This document shows positions 25,821-38,171 of a stretch of DNA of 64,000 nt, in pieces. The notes beneath the pieces are model-generated. The model worked only from the letters and a program-made list of their open reading frames with translations. It ran no database searches and was not told where the DNA came from. Where the stretch lies: the NCBI GenBank assembly GCA_022661535.1, contig JAKULF010000014.1:62001-126000 (forward strand), in the 5' to 3' direction. Both the position numbers and the translations under genes were made by a program. The stretch's first letter is position 1, and every line of letters starts with the position of its first letter. Origin of the DNA: Eutypa lata. Lineage: Eukaryota; Ascomycota; Sordariomycetes; Xylariales; Diatrypaceae.

Positions 25821-27101
25821 AGTGTAGTTCTCCCATTTATTTCTGTCAGCGATGAGAACATTGTTTTAAAACACACGTATACGGGTGGAATGGATGCATA
25901 TGGGACAGTTTGCCATGCGAGACGAGACGTAATCACCCCTCGTGTGGCCTTTGAACAAAAACAAAACTAGCATGGAAACCCGGAGTTCTTGTGTGCGGTG
26001 TGATTTAGGTCAACTTTGCTTTGTCTTATACCCCCCCGCGGAAGGAAGGAAGGAAAACCTGGCGCATTTGGCGGGAGATACATACATAGGCCGGGCGGAT
26101 CCTGTACAGAGAGATAGGATGCTGAATCACGAAACCCTCTTCTGCCGTATATGATGATGATGACTATATCCCCTCGATATGAATACGCCGTGAATCAATT
26201 GCCTTCATATGCCTTTCTCGGTCAACGCCCCTAATGGTGATAATCTTAACATAATCCCTACTAGGATAGGAAGCATAGACGCCTATCTCGCGATGTGAAA
26301 GTACGTAATTGGTTTACTACTATGGTGCCTATCTGTCCACAAGCTGAAATAGGCTGTACTAGATTGAGGAACCCGTGCTCTTCGCGGTACGGTGTAGGTA
26401 GACTAGGTAGTTGAGATCGTGCCCGGCCGCTCGGAAGAGTACCTCAGCGCCCTTTTCCTTAGTGCGCCGTTTAAATCGCTGTATATCCAGTATCCAACGC
26501 GGCTGATCATATGTAAGTTATATGCTTAGCGTAGTGGGGATACTCGAAACTTCGCTCCTAGGTGACTCTGAGACGATCTAGTATTATACTCTCCATTGCC
26601 AGATGAGAGGTCCCGTACCTTACACACATATGCGGTGTCATGTTCGTTGAACAGACCCCTACTTACTGACTACTCCCCCTTTCCGCACATCTGGCACATA
26701 TCACTCATTCCAGGTCCCAATCAACGATTCGTTTGGCCAGACAATATAAGACATCGCCATCAGGATAGAACCCAGGCAACAATTATTCAGGAGCTTCACG
26801 GCACTTATATCAAATCCCCATGTTGCCTAATTTAGTCATAGGTATTTTTTTCGTATCAAGGGACTTCTGGTTATTCTATGTAAGCGCATCCAAGTAGAAG
26901 TGACGGCTTCGCACGCTAGTTACCTGGATACACTTTTACGACACGTAGGTAAAATACTCGTTCGTTCTCCCTATTTTCTTAAAACAAGTCTAGACTTTTT
27001 TTTTTTTTACCACCCACTACGGGCGATCCATCCATCCATCCATCCATCCATCCACATTTCTCAAAACGACACACATCATGCACCCGCCCTCGCTCACTCA
27101 C
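25821..27101. other. Intergenic between convergent genes
   Basis: Separates the SUMO protease from the convergent UPF0303 gene. Holds a (ATCC)7 microsatellite at 27026-27053, listed separately, and short T runs. No gene model is supported. Confidence 0.5.
27026..27053. repeat. (ATCC)7 microsatellite
   Basis: Seven perfect tetranucleotide units, just beyond the 3' end of the minus-strand UPF0303 gene. Confidence 0.95.
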
Positions 27102-27958
27102 TTACTGCCAGTTCTCCCTCACGACATCGAAAATGACACCGTGGTCCTCGTGCTGCTTCAGCCCCGAGACCACGACGACCGCCACGACGCCCTCGACCCC
27201 CTTGACGCGGATGGGGACGCCGCCGCCGTGGATGGCGTACTCCCCGGCCTTGTCAGGGCTCATCCCGTACTTGAGCCGGAACGCCTCCTCGTCGCCCGCG
27301 AACTTGCAGTGCATGAACCACGTGCTCGTGCCGAACCGGAGCACCGTGCTCCGCTTCCGCTGCACCCACACTTCGTTGTCGGGTGCTGTTCCCGATCCCA
27401 CTGCCGTCTTTTTTTTTTTTTGGTGTCCCCCAGGCAGTAGTCAGCAAGATGCAAGGCAAAACAAATTCGAAGGTTTTTGGTGTATGTGTAGTAGAGAGGA
27501 GTAGAGTAATAAGAAGTAAAATTAATAGGATGCTCACCTGGAATAGAACCTGTCCGCTGTTCGCCAGCGAGATAGACACCAGCGTGGGCTTCTGTGCCGC
27601 GAACGGCAGCAGTCGCGCGTAGAGCAGGTGGCCTAGCTCCCACGCGTCCTCGGCGGTGAATGAGTCGAGCACGAGCGAGTCGAACCCGTTCTGCACCTCT
27701 TCGGCCTATAGGTAGTACCACCACCATCGCCGCCCAGTATTAGCCAGATCCATATCAGTATTCAGATACATACGAACGGAAGGTGGGCGAGCGAGCGAGC
27801 GAGATATGTAGCTCGTCTCATCATCATCATCTTCTTCTTACACTTTCGGGCGGGCTAGGAATGGGGGATGGAGACGCTGGCTCCGCTTGCGCGGCGAGCG
27901 CCTTGCGAAGTCCGGCTCCGGGGCCGGGATCCCGGCGGCTTAGGGCTTTGAACGACAT
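27102..27958 (-). CDS. UPF0303 / HbpS-GlcG-like haem-degrading domain protein
   Basis: Exons on the minus strand, 27958-27842, 27705-27538 and 27407-27102, give about 196 residues. The fold family (DUF336, UPF0303) includes haem-binding HbpS and GlcG proteins; the cellular role in fungi is not established. Seen: DSFTAEDAWELGHLL, the GQVLFQ strand, TAPDNEVWVQRKRSTVLRFG, and a C-terminal AIHGGGVPIRVKGVEG-VVSGL segment, all matching family spacing. The N-terminal 39 residues are Pro/Ser-rich and precede the conserved domain. The last acceptor was set at AAAG before ACG-GCA-GTG because it is the only in-phase choice; it follows a run of A rather than pyrimidines, so this join is less certain. Intron 1 contains a GAGC tandem repeat. 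Confidence 0.82.
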
Positions 27959-30900
27959 CGTGCTTTGTCTGTGATGCGGCGAAATTCGAGACTGTGAATC
28001 GAGGGTTCGGGTTGTTTTTAAACTCCACGCGGATGAATCGTCGATAGATGCTGTTGAGATTGGGTTGGTAGACCAACGTCATGGAGGGGTCTTGAGCTAA
28101 GTATCCAACTATGTAACTTGCCTACCTACCTACTCCACTCAGTATCGGACCGATCTCCTATCACAATTAGTCACGGTACCAGATGGAAACGGCCTACTAT
28201 AGTTAGGTAGTTGTGGGCCGCATCGCCTAGGGCGTTCTATATTAAAATAAGTACTGCGTTGCTTTGTTGCGTACGGCCTGTTGCTATTGCTTACTTCTAT
28301 TTCATGACGTTGAACGTTCAGCTAGGTAGTTATTGAGTAAGGGGCTCCAGGCAAGGAAAAAAAGAGGCAGCGCTAACGACCATTTGCAGAGAGGCAGAAG
28401 AAGTGAAGGACTCTTCTTTTGAGTTGATAGTAATATGGGAACAGTTGGGTTATTGGTGTGGCAACTTCATACCTATGTATATTGCTGACAATTATAGAAA
28501 TATCGGTTAGTCAAACCGGTTTGCATTCCTGAAAAGGCCATCAAACACTCCTAGCCGAGGTTCTTGTCGCTTAATATACCTCTAGATGTAACAACATCCC
28601 ATAGTTCATAGCGAAATATGATGTGCCAGTGACGCAAAGTACCTGGGACTGTTGGGTATAATTGGGTCATCTTCTATCGCATGATAGAATGAAGTTAATC
28701 CTAACAAATCGTTACCAAACTACTAATTGTATCAGACGGAAGGTCGCACCTTAGACAAGTTTGTCCAGGAGCAAGTGGACACTGTGAGGCATATACCCCC
28801 TCTACTGTTACTATATAAGTCATTATATTTTACCTAAGAGTAATGTTAGAAAATAGCTCCAGATAGATATTCCAATTCAGATGCTATTTGTGTAAAAGCC
28901 CTGAGGTAAATTGTTTCCAAAGCACATAACACCCTTAAAAATTTGAAGTCGAATAATACCTGCTTATATGATAGTCATTAATGATTATCCTATAATAAAT
29001 AGTATGTCCTATCGGAATCCCCCCAGAACTATATATTTCTCGCCTTTCCTTTCAAAGATGAAAACGCCGAGTTCAATGCTTGAATAAATGGAATAGGTAT
29101 TTTTTTACGGTAGCAAAAGCAGGATGCGAGATATTAGTCTTTGCAGCTAAACCCGAATCTACTATTGTAAGGCCTGCAGAGAGAAACAGTGTCGTACCTT
29201 TGCATAGGTCTTCCAGCCCTTGCTCTGTTGTTTTCTCATGATTGTATTCCTGCTTCCTAACCGGGAAGTCTGAGGTAGCATCAAGTTCGTAGGGTGTTAA
29301 ACCTGTAGGAGATCTGCAAAGGGAAGAAGGTATTGTTGCCTTGAGTAGGAGAGACCTTTGGTGCAGTGGAAGCTTCAGGCTAGAGTAGCTACCTAGGTGA
29401 TAACTAGTACTAGAGGCTGGAGAATTAGAAAAACAAAGCAGTTCATACGATGTAATATCCACTAACCACTTATATTTTCATGATTCCTTTGTACACCTTA
29501 GATTCATCTTGACTTTGCTCGTTGCCGTTAAGGATGGTACGAAGCTTAATCCTTGGCGGTAATGACATTTGATGATTGTTGCCCAAGGTGGTAGATTACT
29601 GCTTTATCATTTGGCAATGGTGCTGGGGATGGAGGCAGCAAATGAATAAGTGAAACCATGGATGGATTGATAGATTTACAAGTAGATTTCAGGTTTGTAC
29701 GTGTATGTGTGAAGAAACAAGAAAAGCCTTTCCTGAGGCAGAAACTACTAATCCATACATTCAAATAATCCCTGGTAATCCAGCAATAAAGAACAATCAT
29801 TTCATTATTAATGACACGAATGCATTAGTACTTTGATCATAATATATATACACAGTTTACTTCTTCAATATAAAACTAAAGCTATGCATCTTGAATTATA
29901 AACAGGATGTAGATATTAAGTACAGCTGGATCTTGATCACGAAACATGATGGACAACTCCTATAACACTGTCAGGTGATTGTGTTCAGAGTGAAAGGAAG
30001 AGACCAGAGCGCAGAGTAAGTTTAGCATAAAAGGTAAGCACGGTTGTATGATCCTACTAAACCACCTGCTTAGTGGAAGACAGAAAAGGCAAATTAATTA
30101 GTTATTCCATTGACGTTACCAATAAAAATAAAATCCTACATGGTGCAGTGGTTTGGTAATTAGTCGGCAGAAAAACGGCGTGGTTTTTCGGTCGCTTGAT
30201 TGCGATTTTTTTGCAGAAATTTTACAGACCACCCATTCAAACTCTCACCGTACAGAAATCTTTTACCTCTTTCCCTTCTTCCCTTCAATGTATTTAGCCA
30301 CTCAATACACACACACACTTGCATAAAACTGTATGTGTAGCATAGAAACCTCACCTTAAAAACATCCATGCATACCTTCTCGGATCTCCTAAACTTATCA
30401 AAGAAATACCTCTTACCAACACTGAATATTGTACACATTTTCCAAGTGCAAGTGTACAGGAGAGTACCGGCAGTAACTTATATCGTTTAAAGGGGGAAAA
30501 AAATAAATAAAGGAAAAGGGTGGCATAATTAGATTGCATACCCATACCCATACCTACATACAATTCGTAGACATACCAAACACCACTATTGTAGCTTATC
30601 TCTTACCACTCTATCCATTCTAGCAGCAACTTTCCTAAAGACCTGTGCAATCTTAGTGACATATAGGTGTGAAAAAACACTCATCAGGTATCTATTATAC
30701 GGGTACTCATCTTACTAGCTGGCTAGCTAACCACATCATTCACTCCTTGCTTGTGACAGCCTCAGATGAAAAGGAAGGGAGAAAGAAGAAAAATTGCTAC
30801 TTGCATGTTAGCCGCATTAACAGCTTTATTGAACCTTCTTAAATTGGTTGTCTATTCATGACTTGACATTGGCGATTTGAGGGATAGGGGTTAATGCCTA

Positions 30901-31320
30901 CTGGCCCAATAATGTATTCCTAGGAATTAGTACCAGTCAGTAGTTAATAATTGCAGTGATGAGTACAAATAAATAATGTACAGCTCTCTGCTTTTGTTTA
31001 ACCCCTGTTTGATGGTTTGGATTCGTTTGCCTATGCGCATACCCAAAATGCGGCTTGATACAATGCGGCTTGAAATGTAAATAAATTGCAGAAGATAAAC
31101 AATTGTTAAAGTAATTTGGTGAATTCTACATTTAGTTAGTTACACAGTAGCTAGCCTCTGGGAGACAGTCGTTAATGTAGACATTGAATGTAACCTAGAA
31201 AGATGGTAGGTATATGTATGGTCCCATTGTGTCTTAAGTTTCCTTCCTAGCGGAGAAATAACCCTTCACTCTCTCTCTCTCTCTATATATATGTAAATAA
31301 GACCTGACAAATTTAACAAA
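27959..31320. other. Long gene-poor gap
   Basis: More than 3 kb without a supportable gene. A minus-strand frame at 29073-29462 has no domain-like character. The interval is A+T-rich with several TACCTA-type words and a CT/AT microsatellite at 31269-31292, listed separately. Confidence 0.5.
31269..31292. repeat. (CT)8(AT)4 microsatellite
   Basis: Perfect CT run at 31269-31284 followed directly by AT pairs, about 30 bases before the tRNA-like element. Confidence 0.9.
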
Positions 31321-31440
31321 GCCCGGGTGGTGTAGTAGGTAAGCACAGCGCACGAACCAACCGGTAAGGACCAGCAGGTCTGGTCTGGAAGGGTAAGATC
31401 GTTGACTGCAGGGACCTAGGTTCGAATCCTAGGCCGGGCA
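31321..31440 (+). tRNA. tRNA-like Pol III element, isotype unresolved
   Basis: The ends fold as a tRNA. GCCCGGG (31321-31327) pairs with GCCGGGC (31433-31439) at six of seven positions, with A as discriminator. A D-arm GTGT/GCAC encloses AGTAGGTAA. The T-arm is CTAGG-TTCGAAT-CCTAG, with a perfect B box GGTTCGAATCC; TGGTGTAGTAGG matches an A box. A T5 Pol III stop follows at 31445-31449. The element is 120 bases long, so about 45 bases exceed a normal tRNA. I could not find a regular anticodon stem-loop with U33, so it may be an intron-containing tRNA, a pseudogene, or a tRNA-derived SINE-like unit. GACCAG/CTGGTC (about 31369-31386) forms an extra hairpin in the interior. Confidence 0.55.
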
Positions 31441-32206
31441 TTGCTTTTTGTCACCCTTTTATTTTTGCTCCAAACCCTCATCCCCCAAAATACATTCACT
31501 GCATGCATAAAAAAACATGCTCTCTGACATAAAACAGGGGGTATATTGATTGAAATACTCCTAACTAATACTTGAAAATGGAGAAGAACTACTTACTATA
31601 TGTATATGTCCTGGCGCGCTTCATGAAACTCATTGCTATTCTAATAACAATGGGTGTTCTACTCTTCATAATTATTATGTTGCTTCCTTTTTGCGTCCCT
31701 TACGTGCTTGGATGCCGTGGAAGCTAATCGAGCTCCTGAAACTATTTTTAAGTGCGCTTGCGAGGGTTTTCGTAATAGAAGATAGCTCGTCAAGCAGCGC
31801 ATCTGGGATATAATAGCATGGCCAGCCCGGTGTTTGTTTCGTCTATATACGCTTAGAGTCATTCTAAACCGACCGGCAATACATTATAACCCTTAGAACA
31901 GCCAGATTGATGTTTCCCAATAAACCAAGTTCATATAATCTGACACCATCACCTCTTGGCTTCTTTAGTCAGGGGTAAGAGAGAAGGACATCAAGAGGCA
32001 CATACGTATGTTGTCACATAAGAACAGCACATCCACGTAAACTAATGATAATTTTCCCAACTCCACAGCCGTCAATGCATGCATAATACCTAGCGCTAAC
32101 CAAAACAGAGCAACAACCCAGTTTCCCTCTCCTGAGTAGACAGACACAAACAGGGTTATGTGTATGTGTATATGTTATATTGCGAGTCCCAGAACCAACC
32201 AACCCT
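31441..32206. other. Intergenic, no gene seen
   Basis: Holds the T5 terminator of the tRNA-like element at its left end. Otherwise no coding sequence is supported. Confidence 0.5.
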
Positions 32207-33173
32207 CTAGTGCGCCTTCTTGCCCTCGTCCTTCTTCTTCAATGCCGGCAGCGAGAAGAGCTCGCTGATGCCCTTGCTCAGCTTCTCCCAGCGCCAGATA
32301 TCACGGTCCTGGTTCCACGTGAGGATGCCCACCCACGGCTGCACGTTGTAGTGCACCTTGAGCGTGACCTCGTCCGTCTCGGCGATCTTGCCCGTTGGGT
32401 GCGTGATCTGGTACTTGGGCTTCTGGTTCTTGAGCGAGAGTATGCCTCTGTTGAACACCGCGTGTGGTTAGATTAGATGCGGCGTAGAATATAGACCAGA
32501 AATTAAGCAAGACAGGGAAAAGGAAATGAAAAGAACAGAAAGTAAGCAAGCAAGGGAGAGGAATGATCGAATGCACTACTCGGCACTCTTGCTAATCTCA
32601 CCTGCTCGGATCTATGCTCTTGCCCGCGGCGCTCTTGCGCAGCTTCTTCAGCGTCGCGGGGCCCAGGTTGCTCAGGTGGTCGGCGCTCGGGCTCGTGATG
32701 ATGCTGTCCCAGATGACGGCCTTGTTGGTCTGGTTCGTGCTGGCGGCGGCGGGCCACTCGGCCGTGACGTAGACGAAGAGCTGCTTGGTGTTCCACGTGA
32801 ACAGCGACGACAGGTCCGCGTCGAGCGAGAACTTGATGATGGCGTACTCCTCCTTCTTCGTGCTGTAGTAGTGCGGCCGGCCCTTGACTCTGTTTTTTGT
32901 TCATACGATAATAAAACGTCAGCTCTGGAGTGCGTGTGCGATTGAGAGGGGGAGAGGGGAGAGGGAGAGAGAGAAGGCATGGGGTTTCTTTTGCGTGTGG
33001 AAAGTAGGCGCAAGCGGTTGGCTGACTTACACTTGCACATTGGTCGGCTTGATTATAGCACTGGGAGTCCGAGGCACTGTGAAATCGGAGGCTGCGATAA
33101 TGGCCCCAACCACGAATGCGACTGTCGTGAAGAAGCCGAAGACGTTCTGTAACCGCGTAAGGGAGTTGTACAT
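32207..33173 (-). CDS. SPC3: Signal peptidase complex subunit 3
   Basis: Minus-strand exons 33173-33031, 32889-32602 and 32447-32207 give about 223 residues; both introns fall in phase 2 and restore Val and Arg codons. The protein is the SPC22/23-type accessory subunit of the ER signal peptidase complex, needed for cleavage of signal sequences. Seen: MYNSLTRLQNVFGFFTT start, one N-terminal transmembrane helix (about residues 10-30) and a luminal domain with YAIIKFSLDADLSSLFTWNT, KQLFVYVTAEW, ILSLKNQKPKYQITHPTG and VHYNVQPWVGIL, the last being the family's most conserved patch. The C-terminus ends in a short charged LPALKKKDEGKKAH. Length and order match fungal SPC3. Confidence 0.93.
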
Positions 33174-34799
33174 CTTGGCGGGTGTAGGTGCGCGAGCGAG
33201 CACCGTGGGAGGAAACTGAGGGTTAATAGTCGATAATTCTTAGCAGTGGTTTCTTCCCAATTCGTAATTACGACATACGCCCTCGAGTCCCTTTTCGGTC
33301 CGTAGGTTTAGATTTTGCCAGAGGGAATGGTCGCTTTTTATTACATGTCATGGGGAATTGAGGAAGGTCGTTGGATCAATGAGAGTGAGGCCACGTTTGA
33401 TAAGCGAAGCTTCCTGCTTATCGGGGGAATCTTATCGATTGAGAGTTTTGGTTTCCTCTTGGCATTACTTTATTGCCATTCTCAACCAAACATTAGCCTA
33501 GGGGATGTCATCGGCTACCTACCTATTGGTAATCTTGTGACCCCCAAATCGCATCATTTTATAGTATTTGTGAAGATTTAGGGGTCATTTTACCGGTCTC
33601 AGGAAGCTTGTGTATTGTCAGGAACATCTAGGTCGGGAATCTAGCTATATGGGTGCCATTCCGGCTACAAACGCCGAATGGTGACGCATTCCTCCGTTTG
33701 ACCTGGTGGCTCTAAGCCACTACTTTGCTATCCCACCAAATATCCGACAGTATTTTATTTACTCTTATCGTCAAATTGTAGGTAAAAGGGGCTCTAGGTA
33801 AGTGGAGTTGGGATAGATATACCCAGGCAGATTACCATATAATATCGTGACCCTCAGGGGATCTAGTGCTATTTAACAGCTCAACTAATATCAATATGGT
33901 GCCTTCACTCCCTCTATTTTTCTAATGCTATAGTTAGAAACCGCACGTAGACAGATAGATAGTCGAGCATCGCAAACACACCCTTAACCGTTATGGCACT
34001 ACCCCCAGCCAATTTCCATAAGTCCTAACAACCTTCGACCCATTTCACCTCCATCTCAACCCGCCAATCTACCACCTACCTCAACAGCCCCTTAGCTTCG
34101 CCGTCCCTCTCTTCTTCCTCTCCTGTCCTAGACTACCACCTCCAGCCAACAACGAAGCCGTCCCCTCCCGAGCAGCGGGGACCTCCCTCCCCTACTGCGC
34201 CCAGAAGACGACATCAGTGAAGAGACGAACCGGGTCCGACAGCGCGAAGAGCGCCGTGTTCTCTTGCCGCGCCCGAGCAGCACTCTTAACTAGCAGGCAT
34301 GTTAACTTCAGGAAGATGCTTCTGGTATCTCGCGTTCCAGTTTCACAGGCTCAGCTGTAACTAAATGGTCCTTGACGCAGTGAGGTAGCGAGGTTCCAAA
34401 GCATTCAATCACACTAGAAAGTGTCCCACTCACTACACAACACAACACAACACATCCACAGCTCCCTAAAAGAATCAGACATAACCATGATTCTCTTTTG
34501 CTTTTTTCTTTGTTGCACCGAGTTCGTTTTCAGGAGTATTGGGATTTCCTTCTTTTTTTATACACGGGGCGACTCTATGTACGTTACCCAACGAAGATAG
34601 ATTTTACACGAGCAGGCGTTTCGTCTCCGTCTCGTCTCGGAGAAACACGTGACAGTATTATTTCGTGATCATTTGCCGTTATCAGGCCAAGCCACCAAAT
34701 TCCAGCGCTGTGCAAAAATACCCCCCATTATGCAGCCACCGAGCCTCTAAATATCGTCCGACCTTATTGTACACATCATTTTGGTTTGCTGCAGCGAAC

Positions 34800-34830
<31 letters not shown>

Positions 34831-35176
34831 CTTTTTCCCCTCGGGGGCGCAAAAGAGCCCACACGTCCTCGTCCCCTCCCTAGAGCCGCTCTGTCCTGGA
34901 TTGCGGCACGTGTCGTTCGTTCAAGTCTATCATCATGATTCGATGTGGATTTCCCGCCGCGAGTGGCATGTATGCGGAGATAGAGAGTAGGCGTAGTAAA
35001 ACAGATTATGAAAGTGATGGGTCGTTTCAGGAGCCAGTCCGGGCCAGTAATCCCAACACCAAGCAAACTAAGTTGATCCCTAGATTACTTGATGTAGGCC
35101 AGCCAGACTCGCCTATGGAAACTTCCTAAGAGGGGAGCTTGTCCGCTAAGCAGAGCCATCCATGGGAGTTGTTTGC
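33174..35176. other. Intergenic with CA microsatellite
   Basis: A plus-strand frame at 33315-33581 is hydrophobic in part but has no recognisable family and is not called. Pyrimidine-rich DNA runs from about 34020 to 34150. A (CA)14 repeat is listed separately. Confidence 0.5.
34804..34831. repeat. (CA)14 microsatellite
   Basis: Uninterrupted CA dinucleotides in the gap between SPC3 and TOM40. Confidence 0.95.
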
Positions 35177-36370
35177 TTAGAAGGGGATGTTAGGAGTGGC
35201 CTGGGGACCAAGAGCTTCTTGTTGCTCCTGTAATTCCTCGCCGCCAGCCTCTATAGTAATTCCAAGTCCAACCTTGGCAGCTTGCTATAAAAGAGTTAGA
35301 CACATGAGGGAAGAAAGAATATTGACCTGTCCTTGAAGAGCAACTTACGTTTAAGTGGTCTACGTCAGCACAGAAAGACATCATGACGGGTGGAGCGACT
35401 CGCTTCTCGAGAATACAGCCCAGCTTGCCCTTAGAATCAACCTGGGCGCGGAATGTCGACATGCGGAAGTCATATTTTACACCGACCGAGGTGATGCCTT
35501 CCTTCTGCAAACCTCCCATCATAGCACCACTAGGTGCAACCTGTAGGGTCATATCGACACCAGCCTGCACCTTGTCTGATAGCCGTCGCCAGTAAGTAGT
35601 GTTCAAAGCACCCTGGGCATGCAGCTGAGCCGTCGCAATCCAGTCCTCAGTCTTGTATCGTGCGCAGTAGGACATGGCAGAGTCGGGAGGTTGGTTTAAT
35701 GCGCCGCGTTGCCAAACAGCCTCAATACCCAAAGCTAGCCTTCGCGTTACCGACTGGAGGTGACTGAGGATATAGATACCAGTAAGACCGCCCTCAATGC
35801 ATGAAGGGTTCAGCATCTTGAGGGAAGTTGTGAAGTCGCTACCCGTATACTCATGCTCGATCGAGGCCATGTCCTGAGCACCTACCTGGAACTGCGACTT
35901 GGTAATGAGCGCAGGGCTCCATCGGAAGTTGAATCGCGTAGACAATACGCCATCGTTATCCAAACTTCCTTGCAAGAATGCCTAAGTTAAGAGAGAAACG
36001 TGAGTATAAGGGCGATGTCGGTGAGCTATCAAGGTATAGATAGATAGATAAATAGCCTTACATTATTGACGCCATAGAGAGCAGCGAAAGCATAAGGCTT
36101 CATCTGCTCACCCAGAGCAAACTGATGGGAAACTTGGAATAATGGAGAGAGGCTGATAGCCTTGGTAAGGTCTGCCCTCAAACCACTGTGCATATAGTTG
36201 CTCAAAGAAACTTCGCGCTGAACCTCCTTGCTGATATTCTCGATTGTGCCGGGATTCGAAAGGCCAAGCTGGGCCCGTCGATTATTGAAGGACCGGAATG
36301 CATCTGAGACGGCATTTGATATGGGGTTGGAGGTGAGGAAGCCTAACGGCGCATCGAGGCTGGTAGACAT
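35177..36370 (-). CDS. TOM40: Mitochondrial import receptor subunit TOM40
   Basis: Minus-strand exons 36370-36062, 35981-35349 and 35284-35177 give about 349 residues, all joins in phase 0. Tom40 is the beta-barrel pore of the outer-membrane translocase through which nearly all nuclear-encoded mitochondrial proteins enter. Seen: N-terminal [38 protein letters not shown], amphipathic strands through the middle such as [15 protein letters not shown] and [21 protein letters not shown], and the C-terminal [15 protein letters not shown] strand that carries the sorting signal. The ATG at 36370 begins [10 protein letters not shown] as expected; an upstream frame extends to 36526 but lacks family sequence. 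It is divergently placed to the 2-kinase gene, about 1.8 kb apart. Confidence 0.95.
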
Positions 36371-38167
36371 TGTGATGGGTGAACCGGTTGACGGCAATGA
36401 CGTGAGTGAGGGACGGGGTGTTCGGTTGGACCAACGGTGCGATAGAATCAAATGCGAAGATTTAAATAAAAAAGAATACCGATTGTTCCAATTGGAGGAA
36501 ATCGATGAGAACCGAACAGTCCACAAACAAGTCCTGATTCCCTAGCGTCGGGGGGGTATTTAAATCAAGGTCTCGAGGGTGAGAAATGGGCAAGCCAAAT
36601 TATCGCAGAAGGGCAGCGTCGTTGAAAAATCAAAATTTCTCTACCTCTACGTACAAGTTAAAGCTAGCAAGTACACCCTGTACGAAGTGCTTTCCAGTGG
36701 CCTCTTACCTACGTCGCTCGCTACCTATGTAGGGTAAAAAGGGCTTCGTCTCCATCTTTAACGGGCCGCCTTGGCCCGTGCTTTCCCACCGCCCACCCAG
36801 CAGCAGCATCATAGTCTGCTTATCGATACGGGTAGCGTAACCTTCGCCTGTACCAATGTATGCGACCAACCGAAACCATTCAATGTTGGTAATGGAAGTA
36901 CCTAGGTAGTCACGGCGTTACGTCAGTGAGAACGTGGGGGGGTTTTCAACAATTGCGCTATGTCAGTCAATAACTAAACCCAGATGTTGAATTCTTCTAT
37001 GCAACATCAATTATCATCTCTTTTTTTACTGGCTGACTGATCAGATCTACGTAAGTAGTAAGTGACTTTAGTATTGGCTTCCCCCCTTAAAAAAGTTATA
37101 GGAAAATCTGAACATGACTTGCTGAGACTTACATATGATGCATGTAGGTAGTTTAAGAGGCTTAAAAAATTGTGGCTTACTGGTTCAAGGACAGGGTCTT
37201 ACTTATCCCTGATTACCTACCTACAGCTAAAGATCTGAAATACCTACATAACCAGAGAACTATACTCTATTTCACATCACCGCTATATATTTACTTTCCC
37301 GTAAGTACAACCACTATTCTGCATGTATCCTCTTATAGAAAGATCTACATATATTCCTCTTAACTTTCATCCTGTAGCTGAGTTTTCATTGCTTGAATAA
37401 AGCCGCTGACAAGCGCAGGAAGACGAAGAGCGCCACTCCATCTAACGTTAACTAGAAAACTACTATTCCTTATCGCTACCATTGATTTTTAAGGGGCAAC
37501 TTACAAACCTGTCTCCTGAGTTGTCTCTTAGAGTTCTTTATCTAAAGTAAAAAATCTCTACTGCCCTCTACGGTGGGAAGTAGCCTATCTAACGCTTCAG
37601 AGGTTGTGTTTTCTGAGATTCAAATCCGGTATACTTAAAACATCCTCCTTAGGTACCGATTTATACTCCAGTTCACGTCCCTCAGCGATTAGACCTTTGT
37701 CTCCATTGTCGGCTCCTTTATTAGTCAGACTATTAGAGTTTCAACCTCTACTGACACACTTTAAGGCCTCTTGGTTGTTCCTTTCTAGGGGGGTTTCATA
37801 AGAGTATTATCGAATTTCCTGCAGGTGTCCCTTCGCTCTGTTGTTGCCCTTGTATCCGGTTCGACAGCAAGCACAACCAAGGCAAACACTTGCCCATCAT
37901 GGATACTCTACTGTAAGTACAACATCCTCGCTTGCCTTGTTTTGTATTCTGGGTGCCTGCCTGAAGTGGGAGATCGAGTTTGTGTCACGAGACCGGTCAT
38001 TCCTAAGTCAACCACCCATTTAATATGCCTTATTACCTGCATTCGACTAGGAGCTTCAAATTAGGATAGGGCTATTAGTAGTGTTCATATGTTAAGAGTT
38101 TTATTGTCTGTCTCTATACTGCAACACAAGCCTTTATTCTTCATTATTCCAGTCTTAGCCCTCCATC
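36371..38167. other. Divergent intergenic region TOM40 / 2-kinase
   Basis: No independent gene. Near the right end an ATG at 37899 is followed by a strong GTAAGT donor at 37913, and a pyrimidine-rich acceptor lies at 38151-38152 (or 38157-38158). This is a plausible leader intron of the downstream 2-kinase gene and is described in the findings. Confidence 0.5.
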
Positions 38168-38171
38168 ATGA
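37899..38171 (+). promoter_or_regulatory. Possible spliced leader uORF of the 2-kinase gene
   Basis: ATG-GAT-ACT-CTA-CT (37899-37912) abuts a GTAAGT donor. Joining to TATTCCAG (exon from 38153) or TCTTAG (from 38159) continues in the same frame and stops at TGA 38169-38171, which overlaps the main start as ATGA. Whether this leader is transcribed is unknown. Confidence 0.35.

Noticed and set aside
29073..29462. 129-residue minus-strand frame
   Set aside because: No recognisable motif, no splice-supported extension, and composition like the surrounding intergenic DNA.
33315..33581. 88-residue plus-strand frame with a hydrophobic stretch
   Set aside because: No family match that I recognise and no promoter or splice support.
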